From Micavibrio sp. UBA6139 (GTDB lineage Bacteria > Pseudomonadota > Alphaproteobacteria > Micavibrionales > Micavibrionaceae): a stretch of 64,000 nucleotides of DNA. The stretch is taken from positions 16,255-80,254 of the forward strand of contig DIVF01000030.1 in assembly GCA_002423285.1 (NCBI GenBank). The letters run 5' to 3'. Positions 1 to 9,559 of this stretch are shown here, piece by piece; within the stretch, counting starts at the first letter, position 1, and each line of letters starts with the position of its first letter. The notes under the pieces were generated by a model that saw only the letters and a list, made by a program, of their open reading frames with translations, was not told the origin of the DNA and made no database searches. The position numbers and the translations under genes are program-made.

Positions 1-15
1 AAAAAAAGGCAAGAT

Positions 16-987
16 TCAGCGGTTTATGCCTGTGGAGACCTGAATTTCGCCCAGACGGCGTACCGGTTCCGCCGCGTCACGACTGGATTGCATCTGCTGG
101 ATGGCGGCCGCGGTTTTATCCAAAGCGTCCTGACGCAGGACATCGATGATCGAAAAGGTCTCGCACGCCTCCAGCATCTTTTCCAGACGGGATTCCTCAT
201 CCGGGTGGCTGCTATTGGCGAATTGATCTTCCAGATCGGCAATGAACGCTGCGCTGTCTGCGGGGTTCCGCAGGATGGCGGCAACGTCCATCCCTCGCCC
301 ATCCGGGTATTTCAGGGCCGCAAGGCCTGATTCATTCAAAATAACGGCGCAATCACGGCTGGATTGCTTATAAATGGCCGCACAATCACGCAAAACGGCC
401 ATTTCCGCCCCCGGTAAGGCCCGAATTTTAGCAATCATGTCTGGCATAACGTGCAAACTGGCCGCGTTAAAGGCATTACACAGGCGATTGCTGCGTTCTT
501 GCCGATTATCCACCCGGTCAAAGATCGACAGCAATACCTCGGCCGATTGTTGCGCGGTCAGGGTGTTGAGTTGAATGGGTGCTGGTTGTTGGTGCAACCG
601 GTCATGCCGCTCAAAAAACCCGGAATTCAGTTTGTTCAGATAGGTCACATTGCCGTTTTCGTTCAACGGCACACCACGTTCGCGCATATATTGCATGCCA
701 CGATTGCCATTGGGGCTAAACGCCGTTCCCCAATCGGGCGATTGCGGATCAATCAAAACCAGAACATTCCGTTCCTTATTATAAAAACGGTAATCCTTTA
801 TATCGCATTTAACGGCAATGGTTTTTGGGTCGGTCAGGGTATCAACAATCGCCTGACGATATTGTTTAATATCGCCGCCAAATTCATCCTTATGCTTGGC
901 AAAGCTGTGGCCGTAGCGGTGCGCGATGACCGAAGCAATGCGTTCAGCGTTAATCGCCCGTTGCAGGTAATCGGGTTCAGCGCTCAT
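16..987 (-). CDS. Hypothetical protein with BECR-nuclease-like N-terminal region
   Basis: The 323-residue product is not a family I can name. Residues about 20-115 contain a His (HRYGHSFAKH), a segment near KTIAVKCDIKDYRFY, a hydrophobic strand NVLVLIDP and a T-A-F-S-P element. This order recalls phage-type Barnase/EndoU/ColicinE5-D/RelE (BECR) nucleases, but that is a pattern-level inference. The rest is helical and soluble, with no signal peptide. The start overlaps the end of the upstream gene by 11 bases, so the two are probably co-translated. The stop lies 16 bases from the window edge. Toxin, phage-derived enzyme or an ordinary orphan are all possible. Confidence 0.75.
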   Translation of the reverse strand: MSAEPDYLQRAINAERIASVIAHRYGHSFAKHKDEFGGDIKQYRQAIVDTLTDPKTIAVKCDIKDYRFYNKERNVLVLIDPQSPDWGTAFSPNGNRGMQYMRERGVPLNENGNVTYLNKLNSGFFERHDRLHQQPAPIQLNTLTAQQSAEVLLSIFDRVDNRQERSNRLCNAFNAASLHVMPDMIAKIRALPGAEMAVLRDCAAIYKQSSRDCAVILNESGLAALKYPDGRGMDVAAILRNPADSAAFIADLEDQFANSSHPDEESRLEKMLEACETFSIIDVLRQDALDKTAAAIQQMQSSRDAAEPVRRLGEIQVSTGINR

Positions 988-1363
988 GGCTTGGCCCCCG
1001 TCCTTGTTGTGTACGGTTTGGCGGGGTGTCGGGCAGGTTCAGCGCGTATTCTGCAATCCGGTCGATTGCGTCATATAATTCGCCGTGGGTATAGCGTTTA
1101 TCAAGATCCGGAAACGGATCGAGCGACAGCGCGACTGAGCGCAGGAACAAGGATAACTGGTCCCAGTCATTGCGGACCAATGTTGTGGGCGTAGTGATTT
1201 TATCCTTCAGGACCGCAATATTTTCCGGCGTAAAGGCCCGGAATAAAAAGCGGTCCACGCTGTCGGGCGCGTTCAAATAAGCCTGCAACGCATCCCCGGC
1301 AATCGCCAGATCGCTGGCCCCGGGCAGATTAGGTTGGTTGGTGTTTGAAGTTTCTTTTGACAC
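977..1363 (-). CDS. Hypothetical protein, 128 aa
   Basis: A small soluble acidic protein with a Pro/Asn-rich N-terminus (about 15 residues) and a predicted helical core. No motif I recognise. It overlaps the following gene by 11 bases (the ATG of that gene lies inside its last codons), a spacing typical of coupled partners such as two-component accessory systems. If the downstream product is a nuclease, this could be a regulator or protective partner, but nothing in the sequence proves it. Both genes are separated from ung by about 60 bases. Confidence 0.65.
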   Translation of the reverse strand: MSKETSNTNQPNLPGASDLAIAGDALQAYLNAPDSVDRFLFRAFTPENIAVLKDKITTPTTLVRNDWDQLSLFLRSVALSLDPFPDLDKRYTHGELYDAIDRIAEYALNLPDTPPNRTQQGRGPSHER

Positions 1364-1422
1364 GAATACGCACGACCCCTGTTAACATTCCCATATCATG
1401 GAGAAAATTCATTAAATTTTGC

Positions 1423-2097
1423 CTAAGCAACCCAGCGAATTGGCTGTAATCCATGGCTTTCGAGGTATTCATTCGCCGATTTAAAGTGCCCGCAGCCCAA
1501 AAAGCCGCGATGCGCAGATAAGGGCGATGGATGTGTAGATGTTAAAACCAAATGTTTGCTGCGGTCAATGAATGCCCCCTTTTTTTGGGCATAGGACCCC
1601 CACAGCATAAAGACCACGTGTTCGTGGTGGTCATTCACCGCACGAATAACCGCATCAGTAAAACTTTCCCAGCCCTTATTCTGGTGCGACCCGGCACTGT
1701 CACGGCGCACGGTCAGTGTTGCATTCAACAACAAAACCCCCTGCTCCGCCCATGCGGTTAAATCACCGTGGTCGGGGCGTTTGGTGCCGTATTCGGCTTC
1801 GAGTTCTTTATAGATGTTCAGCAAGCTGGGCGGCACACGTACACCGCGACGAACGGAAAACGATAAACCATGGGCCTGATCATCACCGTGATATGGGTCT
1901 TGGCCGATTATAACCACGCGCACCTTGTCAAAAGATGTTGTGTTCATGGCATTAAAAATATCATCGCCCTTTGGGAAGATGGTCACACCGGATTCTTTTT
2001 CCTTGAGCAAAAAGGCTTTTAAATCGTGCATATAGGGCTTATCGAATTCCCCGCCGATTTCATTCATCCAGCTTTGGTCGAGTTTCACAGCTATCAT
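1423..2097 (-). CDS. ung: Uracil-DNA glycosylase (family 1)
   Basis: Removes uracil from DNA as the first step of base excision repair in the cytoplasm. The 224-residue length is normal for the family. Residues 65-70 are GQDPYH, the water-activating loop with catalytic Asp67; LLLN at 122-125 forms the uracil-recognition strand; HPSPLSAHRGF at 189-199 carries the catalytic His and the leucine intercalation loop. The start ATG overlaps the TAA stop of dnaE by one base, so ung is translationally coupled to the replicative polymerase gene. Identification is secure. Confidence 0.97.
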   Translation of the reverse strand: MIAVKLDQSWMNEIGGEFDKPYMHDLKAFLLKEKESGVTIFPKGDDIFNAMNTTSFDKVRVVIIGQDPYHGDDQAHGLSFSVRRGVRVPPSLLNIYKELEAEYGTKRPDHGDLTAWAEQGVLLLNATLTVRRDSAGSHQNKGWESFTDAVIRAVNDHHEHVVFMLWGSYAQKKGAFIDRSKHLVLTSTHPSPLSAHRGFLGCGHFKSANEYLESHGLQPIRWVA

Positions 2098-5000
2098 TAC
2101 AGCTCCTGAATATCGCGCACGCCGGGGGTTTTCATCAGGGCGGATCGCGCCTGCGGTGAAAATGCATGGGAACCGGGCAATTCGATTTTTGCCATTTCAT
2201 TGTCATTCAGGCCAATTTCAACAACAACCCGCGCCGGGCCATAACCTTCGGCGACAAGGAAGTCCTTTAGTTTTTGAACGGCTTCGGGCGCATCCAATGT
2301 CACACGCACTTCCTTGATTTTGCCGGACAGGGCAACATCAAGGGGTTGAATATCCTGTACCATGAAGCGAACCTGATCTTCTTGTGGTTCGGCGGTGGCT
2401 TTGAGCAACAATGTTTCACCTTCTTCCAGATAATCCTTGGCCCGCGCCAGAACTTCGGAAAAGACGATCACTTCAAAAATGCCAGATGAATCCGAAAATT
2501 GCAGGAACGCAAATTTATTGCCGGATTTCTGTGACACTTTGATCTGTTTTTTCAGCAACACCCCGGCCATATTGACTGATGTGGCGAAGGGGCGCTCAGC
2601 CAGCATGACTTCCACTTGCGCAATGCTGTAAATATTGAGGCGTTCCAGCTGTGCGGCCTTGGTATCAAGCGGGTGCGCGGACAGATAGAAACCAACCGCA
2701 TCAAATTCATGACGCAGCTTTTCCAACTGGTCCCAACCCTGAACCTTTGGCAATTCAGGCATTGGTGTACCCTCACCCGCCGGGCCACCAAACAAACTCG
2801 CCTGCCCCGCCGCCCGTTCCGCCGCCAATGATTGCGCATGGCGCATCAACATTTCAGATGCTTCATAAAGCCGCGCGCGATCATCCATGAATGAATCAAA
2901 CGCCCCGGCGCAGATCAGGTTTTCAAGCTGGCGCTTGTTCATTGCCCCTTGATCCATACGGCTGACGAAATCAGACAGTGATTTAAATTCACCGCTCGAT
3001 GCCCGTTCCGATAAAATCTTATCCATCGCCTGTGCGCCAACACCCTTCAGGGCGGCCAGGGCATAACGGATGGAATCGCCCTCAACAGCGAATAAAACTT
3101 CGGACTTGTTGATATCCGGGGGCAGCAGCGGAATGCCCATCTTGTCCAGATCTTGCTTGAAAATGGCCAGTTTATCAGTGGTGCCAAGATCAAGGGTCAT
3201 TGATGCTGCAATGAATTCATGCGGATAATTCGCCTTTAACCACCCGGTCCAATAGGCAATGAGCGCATAGGCAGCAGCGTGCGATTTGTTAAAACCGTAG
3301 CCCGCGAATTTATCAATCGTGTCAAAAATTTCAGATGCGCGTTGCGGTGAAATGCCGGAATGTTCGCCCGCGCCTTTCACAAATTGTTCGCGCTGGACAT
3401 CCATTTCGGCCTGAATTTTCTTACCCATCGCACGGCGGAGCAAATCCGCGCCGCCGAGGGAGTAACCCGCCAGAACCTGCGCCGCTTGCATAACCTGTTC
3501 CTGATAAACCATGATGCCATAGGTTTCTTCGAGGTAAGGTTGCAGTTTCGGATGCATATAGTCGGGTTCGACTTTGCCTTCCTTGGTTTCAATATAGCGC
3601 GGAATATTATCCATTGGACCCGGACGATAAAGCGCAACCAGCGCGATAATATCGCCAAAGCGGTCCGGCTTCATCTTGCGCAGCGTATCGCGCATCCCCG
3701 CACTTTCCAGCTGGAACACGCCGACCGTCTTTGCTTCGCTCAGCATTTGATAGGTTTTGGCATCATCAAGGGGCACTTGCAGGATATTGATATCCAGACC
3801 CTTGGATTTTTTAATCAGCTGAACGGCTTTATGAATGACCGTCATGGTTTTCAGGCCCAAAAAGTCGAACTTCACCAGCCCTGCGGCCTCAACATATTTC
3901 ATGTTGAACTGCGTGACGGCCATATCGGATGACGGATCACGGTAAAGCGGCAATAAATTCTGTAATGGACGATCCCCAATGACAACACCCGCCGCGTGGG
4001 TTGAGGCGTGACGGTTTAACCCTTCCAACTGCAAACCGATATCGATCAATTTGGCCGTGGTATCATCCTTATCGCGTTCACCGCGCAGATCGGCATCGGC
4101 TTCTAACGCTTCTTCCAGTGTCACCGGGGCAGCAGGGTTGTTGGGGATCATCTTACAAATCCGGTCAACCTGACCATAGGGCATCTGCAAGACACGGCCC
4201 ACATCGCGCAGCACCGCGCGGGCCTTTAACTGACCGAAGGTGATAATCTGGGCAACGTGGTCATTGCCGTAGCGTTGCTGGACATAGCGGATCACTTCAT
4301 CGCGGCGATCCTGACAGAAATCGACGTCAAAATCGGGCATGGAAACCCGTTCCGGGTTCAAGAACCGTTCGAATAGCAAATTGAATTGCAACGGATCAAG
4401 GTCGGTAATCATCAAAACCCACGCAACAACCGAACCCGCCCCCGAACCCCGTCCGGGACCAACCGGAATATCGTGATCCTTCGCCCATTTGATAAAGTCA
4501 GAAACGATCAGGAAGTAACCGGGGAAGCCCATATCGATGATGGTCTTCAGTTCAAATTCAAGCCGTTCGCGATAGGGTTTTGCAATGGCTTCGCGGTCGC
4601 AGCCTTCCGTGTAAACAAAGTTTTCTAAACGCCATTCAAGGCCCTCAAGCGACTGCGCACGCAGTTCTTCAACCTCATCGCGCCCGGATTCACTTTTGAA
4701 CGGCGGCAAAATCGGATCGATTGATTTCAACAGGAAATGGCAACGCCGCGCGATGTTAACGGTGTTTTCAATCGCCTCGGGCAAGTCGGAGAAAAGTTCC
4801 GCCATTTCTTCTGCGGATTTGAAATAGTGCTCTGGGGTGACGCGGCGGCGGTCAGCTTCCGTAATATAGCGACCCTCTGCAATACACAGCAGCGCATCAT
4901 GCGCTTCATACATCTTACGGGCCGCGAAATAGCAATCATTGGTCGCCACAAGCGGAATATTGTGTTTATAGGCTAAATCCAGCAGCGCTTCTTCAACGCG

Positions 5001-5528
5001 GTTTTCATCGGCCCAATCATGGCGTTGCAATTCAATATAAAGGCGGTCGCCGAAGTTTTTCTTCAGGCGTTTCAGCGCGTCTTCGGCTGGCTTATCCTGA
5101 TTGTGCAGCAAGTATTGAGAGATTGGCCCCTTCAACCCGCCGCTCAGGCAGATCAGACCGCCGGAAAGATCATTCAAATCATCCCATTCAATATGCGGCA
5201 GCGCGGGTGGATCAACTTCCAAATGCGCCTTACTGACCAGCGCACAGAGATTGCGGTATCCGGCATCCGATTGCGCCAGCAGGACGATCTGATGCCCCTC
5301 GACCCCCAGTTGAATTTGACAGCCGATAATGGGTTGAATGCCGGCCTTGGCGGCTGCGCCCGCAAATTCCAACGCCCCGAACAAATTGCCCGTGTCGGTG
5401 ACGGCCACGGCTGGCATATTTTCATTCTGGCACAGGCGCAAAAGATCCTTGATCTTAATTGCACCCTCCGCCAGTGAATAGGCGGAGTGTGTGTGCAGAT
5501 GAACGAATGTTGGGGCGGCTTTGGGCAT
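2097..5528 (-). CDS. dnaE: DNA polymerase III subunit alpha
   Basis: The 1143-residue replicative polymerase. N-terminal PHP domain (about 1-210, FVHLHTHSAYS), then the polymerase core with PGRGSGAGS at 358-366 and PDFDVDF at 398-404, where Asp401 and Asp403 match the E. coli metal-binding pair by position. A helix-hairpin-helix region and an OB-fold region follow, with a short C-terminal tail. In the PHP domain the sequence TDTGN (44-48) has Thr where active PHP domains usually have His, suggesting the built-in proofreading site is lost. It begins 38 bases after lolD ends and runs into ung with a one-base overlap. Confidence 0.98.
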   Translation of the reverse strand: MPKAAPTFVHLHTHSAYSLAEGAIKIKDLLRLCQNENMPAVAVTDTGNLFGALEFAGAAAKAGIQPIIGCQIQLGVEGHQIVLLAQSDAGYRNLCALVSKAHLEVDPPALPHIEWDDLNDLSGGLICLSGGLKGPISQYLLHNQDKPAEDALKRLKKNFGDRLYIELQRHDWADENRVEEALLDLAYKHNIPLVATNDCYFAARKMYEAHDALLCIAEGRYITEADRRRVTPEHYFKSAEEMAELFSDLPEAIENTVNIARRCHFLLKSIDPILPPFKSESGRDEVEELRAQSLEGLEWRLENFVYTEGCDREAIAKPYRERLEFELKTIIDMGFPGYFLIVSDFIKWAKDHDIPVGPGRGSGAGSVVAWVLMITDLDPLQFNLLFERFLNPERVSMPDFDVDFCQDRRDEVIRYVQQRYGNDHVAQIITFGQLKARAVLRDVGRVLQMPYGQVDRICKMIPNNPAAPVTLEEALEADADLRGERDKDDTTAKLIDIGLQLEGLNRHASTHAAGVVIGDRPLQNLLPLYRDPSSDMAVTQFNMKYVEAAGLVKFDFLGLKTMTVIHKAVQLIKKSKGLDINILQVPLDDAKTYQMLSEAKTVGVFQLESAGMRDTLRKMKPDRFGDIIALVALYRPGPMDNIPRYIETKEGKVEPDYMHPKLQPYLEETYGIMVYQEQVMQAAQVLAGYSLGGADLLRRAMGKKIQAEMDVQREQFVKGAGEHSGISPQRASEIFDTIDKFAGYGFNKSHAAAYALIAYWTGWLKANYPHEFIAASMTLDLGTTDKLAIFKQDLDKMGIPLLPPDINKSEVLFAVEGDSIRYALAALKGVGAQAMDKILSERASSGEFKSLSDFVSRMDQGAMNKRQLENLICAGAFDSFMDDRARLYEASEMLMRHAQSLAAERAAGQASLFGGPAGEGTPMPELPKVQGWDQLEKLRHEFDAVGFYLSAHPLDTKAAQLERLNIYSIAQVEVMLAERPFATSVNMAGVLLKKQIKVSQKSGNKFAFLQFSDSSGIFEVIVFSEVLARAKDYLEEGETLLLKATAEPQEDQVRFMVQDIQPLDVALSGKIKEVRVTLDAPEAVQKLKDFLVAEGYGPARVVVEIGLNDNEMAKIELPGSHAFSPQARSALMKTPGVRDIQEL

Positions 5529-5566
5529 GCGGCCATCTTAGCCGGATGGGCGCGGGTTTTAAACCC

Positions 5567-6247
5567 TCAATACGAAACTAATTGCCCGTTTTTCATCTCT
5601 AAAACGCGGTCCATCTGGTCCGCTAGATCAAGGTTGTGGGTGGCTATTAACATGCCAATACCACTGGACCGGACCAATTCAATTAACATTTCAAAGACAT
5701 GGGCGGAAGTGGTTGGGTCAAGGTTCCCGGTCGGTTCATCAGCCAGTAACAGGCGCGGTTTATTGGCAATGGCGCGGGCAATGGCGACGCGTTGCTGCTC
5801 ACCCCCGGAAAGACGGGCCGGACGGTGATCGAGACGTGCACCAAGACCCAATGCACCGAGAAGTTTCGTGGCGCGTTCCTTGGCTTCCTTCTTTGACTTC
5901 CCGGCAACCATCTGTGGCAAGACCACATTTTCAAGGGCGGAGAATTCAGGCAGCAAATTATGAAACTGATAAATGAAGCCGATTGTATCACGGCGCATGG
6001 CGGTACGGGCCACCTCATCCAGACCCGTGGCTTCACGGTCATCAATCATGATCTTGCCGGATGTTGGCGTATCGAGCAGGCCAATCATTTGCAGCAAAGT
6101 CGACTTCCCCGCGCCGCTGGGGCCAACAAGGGCAACGATTTCCCCGGCCTCAATGCTCATATTCAAGCCACGGAAAATATTGAGGTCCTGCCCCGCCTGA
6201 TGGAAGGTTTTTTCGAGGTTTTCAACGCGCAAAAGATGGTTACTCAT
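5567..6247 (-). CDS. lolD: Lipoprotein-releasing ABC transporter ATPase LolD
   Basis: ATPase of the LolCDE complex, which extracts outer-membrane lipoproteins from the inner membrane. It shows Walker A GPSGAGKST, the ABC signature LSGGEQQR, Walker B LLLADEPTGNLD and a His switch (ATHN). A longer reading frame extends upstream, but the ATG at 6247 begins the conserved MSNHLLRVENLEKTF N-terminus and overlaps the stop of lolC by 8 bases, the usual arrangement. Product is 226 residues, normal for LolD. Confidence 0.95.
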   Translation of the reverse strand: MSNHLLRVENLEKTFHQAGQDLNIFRGLNMSIEAGEIVALVGPSGAGKSTLLQMIGLLDTPTSGKIMIDDREATGLDEVARTAMRRDTIGFIYQFHNLLPEFSALENVVLPQMVAGKSKKEAKERATKLLGALGLGARLDHRPARLSGGEQQRVAIARAIANKPRLLLADEPTGNLDPTTSAHVFEMLIELVRSSGIGMLIATHNLDLADQMDRVLEMKNGQLVSY

Positions 6248-7481
6248 AGCGCAAAGCCTCCACCGGATCGAGACGCGCCGCACGCCATGCCGGGTACAAT
6301 GTTGCCCCCACCGACAGAACAACAGCAATCGCAACAATCGCCACGACTTCATGCCAATTCACAACGGCAGGCAGTTTCGACAGGAAATAGATTTCTTCAG
6401 AGAACAATTCCGTATTGGTCAGGTTCTGCAAAAACTGGCGGATCGATTCAATGTTCAGCGCAAAAGTAATGCCGATCAACGCGCCGACAAATGTCCCAGC
6501 CAGCCCAATCGTCGCCCCGGTCAGCACAAAGATTTTCATCATGCTGCGCCGTGTTGCCCCCATGGTCCGCAACACTGCAATATCGCGCCCTTTATCCTTC
6601 ACCAGCATAATCATCGATGAAATGATGTTAAAGGCCGCAACAATGATAATCAGCGTCAGGATCAGGAACATGACGTTGCGTTCCACCTGTAGCGCGTTAA
6701 AGAAGCTGGTATTGGTGTTTTGCCATTGGTGAACATCCGCCCGCCCCTGCACCACCGGGGTCATCAGCGATACGATTTTGCGCATATCCTGCGGCGAATT
6801 GGTAATGACCTCCAATGAATTAACGGCGGTTTCCAGTTGGAAGAAAATTTGTGCTGCTTCAAGCGGTACAAAGATAAAGCTGCTGTCATATTCATACATG
6901 CCAACATCAAAGATGACCGCCACGGTAAAGGCGCGGCTGCGCGGGATGGTTCCAAACGGGCTGGCTTTGCCCTTGGGTGAGATCAGAGTGATATTGTCCC
7001 CGATCCGCAGTTTCAACTTATCCGCCATGATGCGGCCAATGGCGACATTGGTTCCGCTAAAATCGGCAACACTGCCTTCCTTAATCGAGGTCGAAACGAT
7101 TGGCTTCTTCGCGAAATCGTCCTGCGTTATGCCGCGCACCAAGGCACCATTGGCATAACCGTTCAGCGACATCAGCACTTGCGCTTCAATGACCGGGGCG
7201 ACAGACACAACACCCGGAACATCGCCCACGCGCAAACGCAGGGCTTCATAATCATATAACGGGCCATTGGCCGCATAAACATTGATATGGCCGTTCAGGC
7301 CCAGAATGCGGGTGATCAGTTCCTGACGAAACCCGTTCATCACCGACATGACGATAATCAATGTCGCCACACCCAGCATAATGCCAAGGAAGGAAAACCC
7401 GGCAATGACCGACACAAAACCTTCCGCCTTGCGCGCCCGCAAATACCGTCCGGCCATCATTCGTTCAAAGGGGGAAAACAT
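6240..7481 (-). CDS. lolC: Lipoprotein-releasing system permease LolC/LolE
   Basis: A 413-residue FtsX-type permease: one N-terminal membrane helix (FVSVIAGFSFLGIMLGVATLI, preceded by basic residues), a large periplasmic domain of about 220 residues, then three C-terminal membrane segments (from VMFLILTLIIIVAAFN onward). The N-terminal pattern ERMMAGRYLRARK is typical of alphaproteobacterial LolC/E, where a single permease usually makes a homodimer with LolD. Only one permease gene is present here. It ends overlapping lolD and begins 11 bases after the stop of the upstream hypothetical. Confidence 0.94.
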   Translation of the reverse strand: MFSPFERMMAGRYLRARKAEGFVSVIAGFSFLGIMLGVATLIIVMSVMNGFRQELITRILGLNGHINVYAANGPLYDYEALRLRVGDVPGVVSVAPVIEAQVLMSLNGYANGALVRGITQDDFAKKPIVSTSIKEGSVADFSGTNVAIGRIMADKLKLRIGDNITLISPKGKASPFGTIPRSRAFTVAVIFDVGMYEYDSSFIFVPLEAAQIFFQLETAVNSLEVITNSPQDMRKIVSLMTPVVQGRADVHQWQNTNTSFFNALQVERNVMFLILTLIIIVAAFNIISSMIMLVKDKGRDIAVLRTMGATRRSMMKIFVLTGATIGLAGTFVGALIGITFALNIESIRQFLQNLTNTELFSEEIYFLSKLPAVVNWHEVVAIVAIAVVLSVGATLYPAWRAARLDPVEALRYE

Positions 7482-7492
7482 ACTTTATAACT

Positions 7493-8050
7493 CTATGGTT
7501 GCGGCGGTTTTGGCTGGGGGCCGGTTGAGTATTGGATACGTGTTTGCAGATCATGCTGGCGCGCCTGAAGCTGCGCAATAAGATCATCATGTGCAATATC
7601 CAACGCCAGACAATTGCTGGGGCCGAAATACGCAGCACGTTTTTGGGCGCGGTCAATCGCGTATGGAATTTTCCATGACTGGCTGATCATTTCGCCTCTC
7701 TCGGTGACATCCGATTGGGAGAACGCTTCCTCCAGCTCCATATAGCTTACGGTCTTCAGGATACGGGTCAGTTCAGGTGACAGCTTGTATGGTGTACCAC
7801 CGCCATTAATGTTGGCAGAAAAATCGGTCCAGCCTGTTGAAAGCGCCTGCAAGGGCTGGCTGAATTTATCATGAGCCTCTTGTGATACGCGACCAAGGAC
7901 GCCAACCAGCATGCCAATAATGCCCTCACACCGGAATAGGCCGGGGTTATGATCCTGCATGATGAGGAGAACTTGCTGCGCCATACCAATCCGGTAGGAA
8001 CTGCCCAGCTCATCCATCAACACTTCAATATCAGGATCATTAGCATTCAT
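7493..8050 (-). CDS. Hypothetical protein, 185 aa
   Basis: No family recognised. The ATG at 8050 (MNANDPDIEVLMDEL) is preferred over an upstream start because it lies one base after the proS stop, whereas the longer form would run 70 bases into proS. The protein is soluble, largely helical, with a short Pro-rich tail (GPQPKPPQP). It sits between proS and lolC in an otherwise conserved housekeeping operon, so it is probably co-expressed with them, but no role follows from that. Confidence 0.7.
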   Translation of the reverse strand: MNANDPDIEVLMDELGSSYRIGMAQQVLLIMQDHNPGLFRCEGIIGMLVGVLGRVSQEAHDKFSQPLQALSTGWTDFSANINGGGTPYKLSPELTRILKTVSYMELEEAFSQSDVTERGEMISQSWKIPYAIDRAQKRAAYFGPSNCLALDIAHDDLIAQLQARQHDLQTRIQYSTGPQPKPPQP

Positions 8051-8051
8051 A

Positions 8052-9530
8052 TTAATATGACTTTCCAATGATAACTTTTTTACCATGATCTTCATAAGGC
8101 AGGCAGCGTGAAGACAGACCAAATTCTTTCTTGATCGCCTGATAATCAGGATTGTCGATCAAGCCAGTATCAATCTTGCAGAACCCAACACCATCAGCCT
8201 TGTAGAAATCACGAATTTCTTCAATCGAGTTCACGTTGAAGATATGATCATCACGGAATTTTCTGGACCGTTCCAGCATATCAGCCTGCATCTTGTCCAA
8301 AACGGACTGAACGGTGCCGAGGAATTCATCGACTGTAACAACAGCCTTTGAATCCTTGCCCAGATCGCGGCGGACATAGCTGAGTTTGCCTTCATCCATT
8401 TCGCGCTGGCCGATTTCTACACGCAGCGGAATACCCTTTTTAATCGCTGACCACATTTTGTCGGAAGAACGTGCATCAGTGATATCCAGATGAACGCGGA
8501 TGCCTTTTGCTTTCAGCTGCGCGGCCAATTGCTTGCAATGTTCAATCACGGCACTGCCGTCATCTTTTACGATTGGAATGATGGCGATTTGTTGTGGTGC
8601 CAGTTTCGGCGGCATGATCATGCCATCATCATCAGCATGGCTCATAATCAGCCCACCGATGGAGCGTGTGGACAGGCCCCATGATGTTGTGTGGCAATGA
8701 TGCATCTGGGTATCGACACCCTGATACTGGATATTGAAAGATTTGGAGAAATGCTGGCCCAGATTGTGGCTGGTGCAAGCCTGTAACGCTTTACCATCTT
8801 GCATCATCGCTTCAATGGTATAACTGTGATCAGCACCGGGGAAACGCTCATCGGCGGTTTTCTCGCCGCGAATACCGGCAATCGCGAAGAAATCTTCATA
8901 CAGCGAATTATAGACATCCAGCATCTTGATCGCGTCCTGATGCGCTTCATCGGCTGTCGCAAAGGCGTTATGCCCTTCCTGCCACAGAAATTCGGATGTA
9001 CGCAGGAACATGCGCGTGCGCATTTCCCAACGCATGACGTTCGCCCATTGGTTCAACAGCAAAGGCAGATCGCGGTAGGATTGCACCCATTTCGCCATCG
9101 AGTCACCAATGATGGTTTCCGATGTCGGACGAATGATGAAGGGTTCTTCTAACTTTGAATCCGGTGCCGGAATCAAACCACCATTGGGGCCCTTCTCAAG
9201 GCGGTGGTGCGTGACAACGGCGCATTCTTTCGCAAATCCTTCGATGTGGTCGGCTTCACGGCTGATAAAGCTCAGTGGAATAAGCAATGGGAAGTAAGCA
9301 TTCTGCACGCCTTCGGCCTTGATTTTATCATCAAGGGCACGCTGCACGTTTTCCCACAGGGCGTAACCATACGGCTTAATCACCATGCAACCGCGAACCG
9401 GGGCGTTTTCCGCCAGATCAGCAGCCTTAATGACGTTTTGATACCAGTCGGGGAAGTTTTCTTCCCGTGTTGGTGTAATAGCCGTTCTGGCCTTTGGCGC
9501 TGATTTCGCCTGTGCCTGTGTATTGCTCAT
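8052..9530 (-). CDS. proS: Prolyl-tRNA synthetase, archaeal/eukaryal-like (short) type
   Basis: Charges tRNA-Pro. The 492-residue product has the class II core: the motif 2 region RWEMRTRMFLRTSEFLWQEGH, motif 3 elements, and an anticodon-binding domain from about residue 300 (QQIAIIPIV). No insertion (editing) domain is present between motifs 2 and 3. The C-terminal extension ends in GKSY with a terminal Tyr and carries Cys residues, as in the archaeal/eukaryal-like ProRS group rather than the bacterial type. AAAGGATCAATAGA precedes the start. Its place between rnj and lolC is where alphaproteobacteria keep proS. Confidence 0.95.
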   Translation of the reverse strand: MSNTQAQAKSAPKARTAITPTREENFPDWYQNVIKAADLAENAPVRGCMVIKPYGYALWENVQRALDDKIKAEGVQNAYFPLLIPLSFISREADHIEGFAKECAVVTHHRLEKGPNGGLIPAPDSKLEEPFIIRPTSETIIGDSMAKWVQSYRDLPLLLNQWANVMRWEMRTRMFLRTSEFLWQEGHNAFATADEAHQDAIKMLDVYNSLYEDFFAIAGIRGEKTADERFPGADHSYTIEAMMQDGKALQACTSHNLGQHFSKSFNIQYQGVDTQMHHCHTTSWGLSTRSIGGLIMSHADDDGMIMPPKLAPQQIAIIPIVKDDGSAVIEHCKQLAAQLKAKGIRVHLDITDARSSDKMWSAIKKGIPLRVEIGQREMDEGKLSYVRRDLGKDSKAVVTVDEFLGTVQSVLDKMQADMLERSRKFRDDHIFNVNSIEEIRDFYKADGVGFCKIDTGLIDNPDYQAIKKEFGLSSRCLPYEDHGKKVIIGKSY

Positions 9531-9559
9531 TCTATTGATCCTTTAAAGTAAGGGGGAGC

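Noticed and set aside
1..1363. Prophage remnant at the left edge
   Set aside because: No integrase, capsid, tail or att-like repeat is visible; two orphan genes are not enough.
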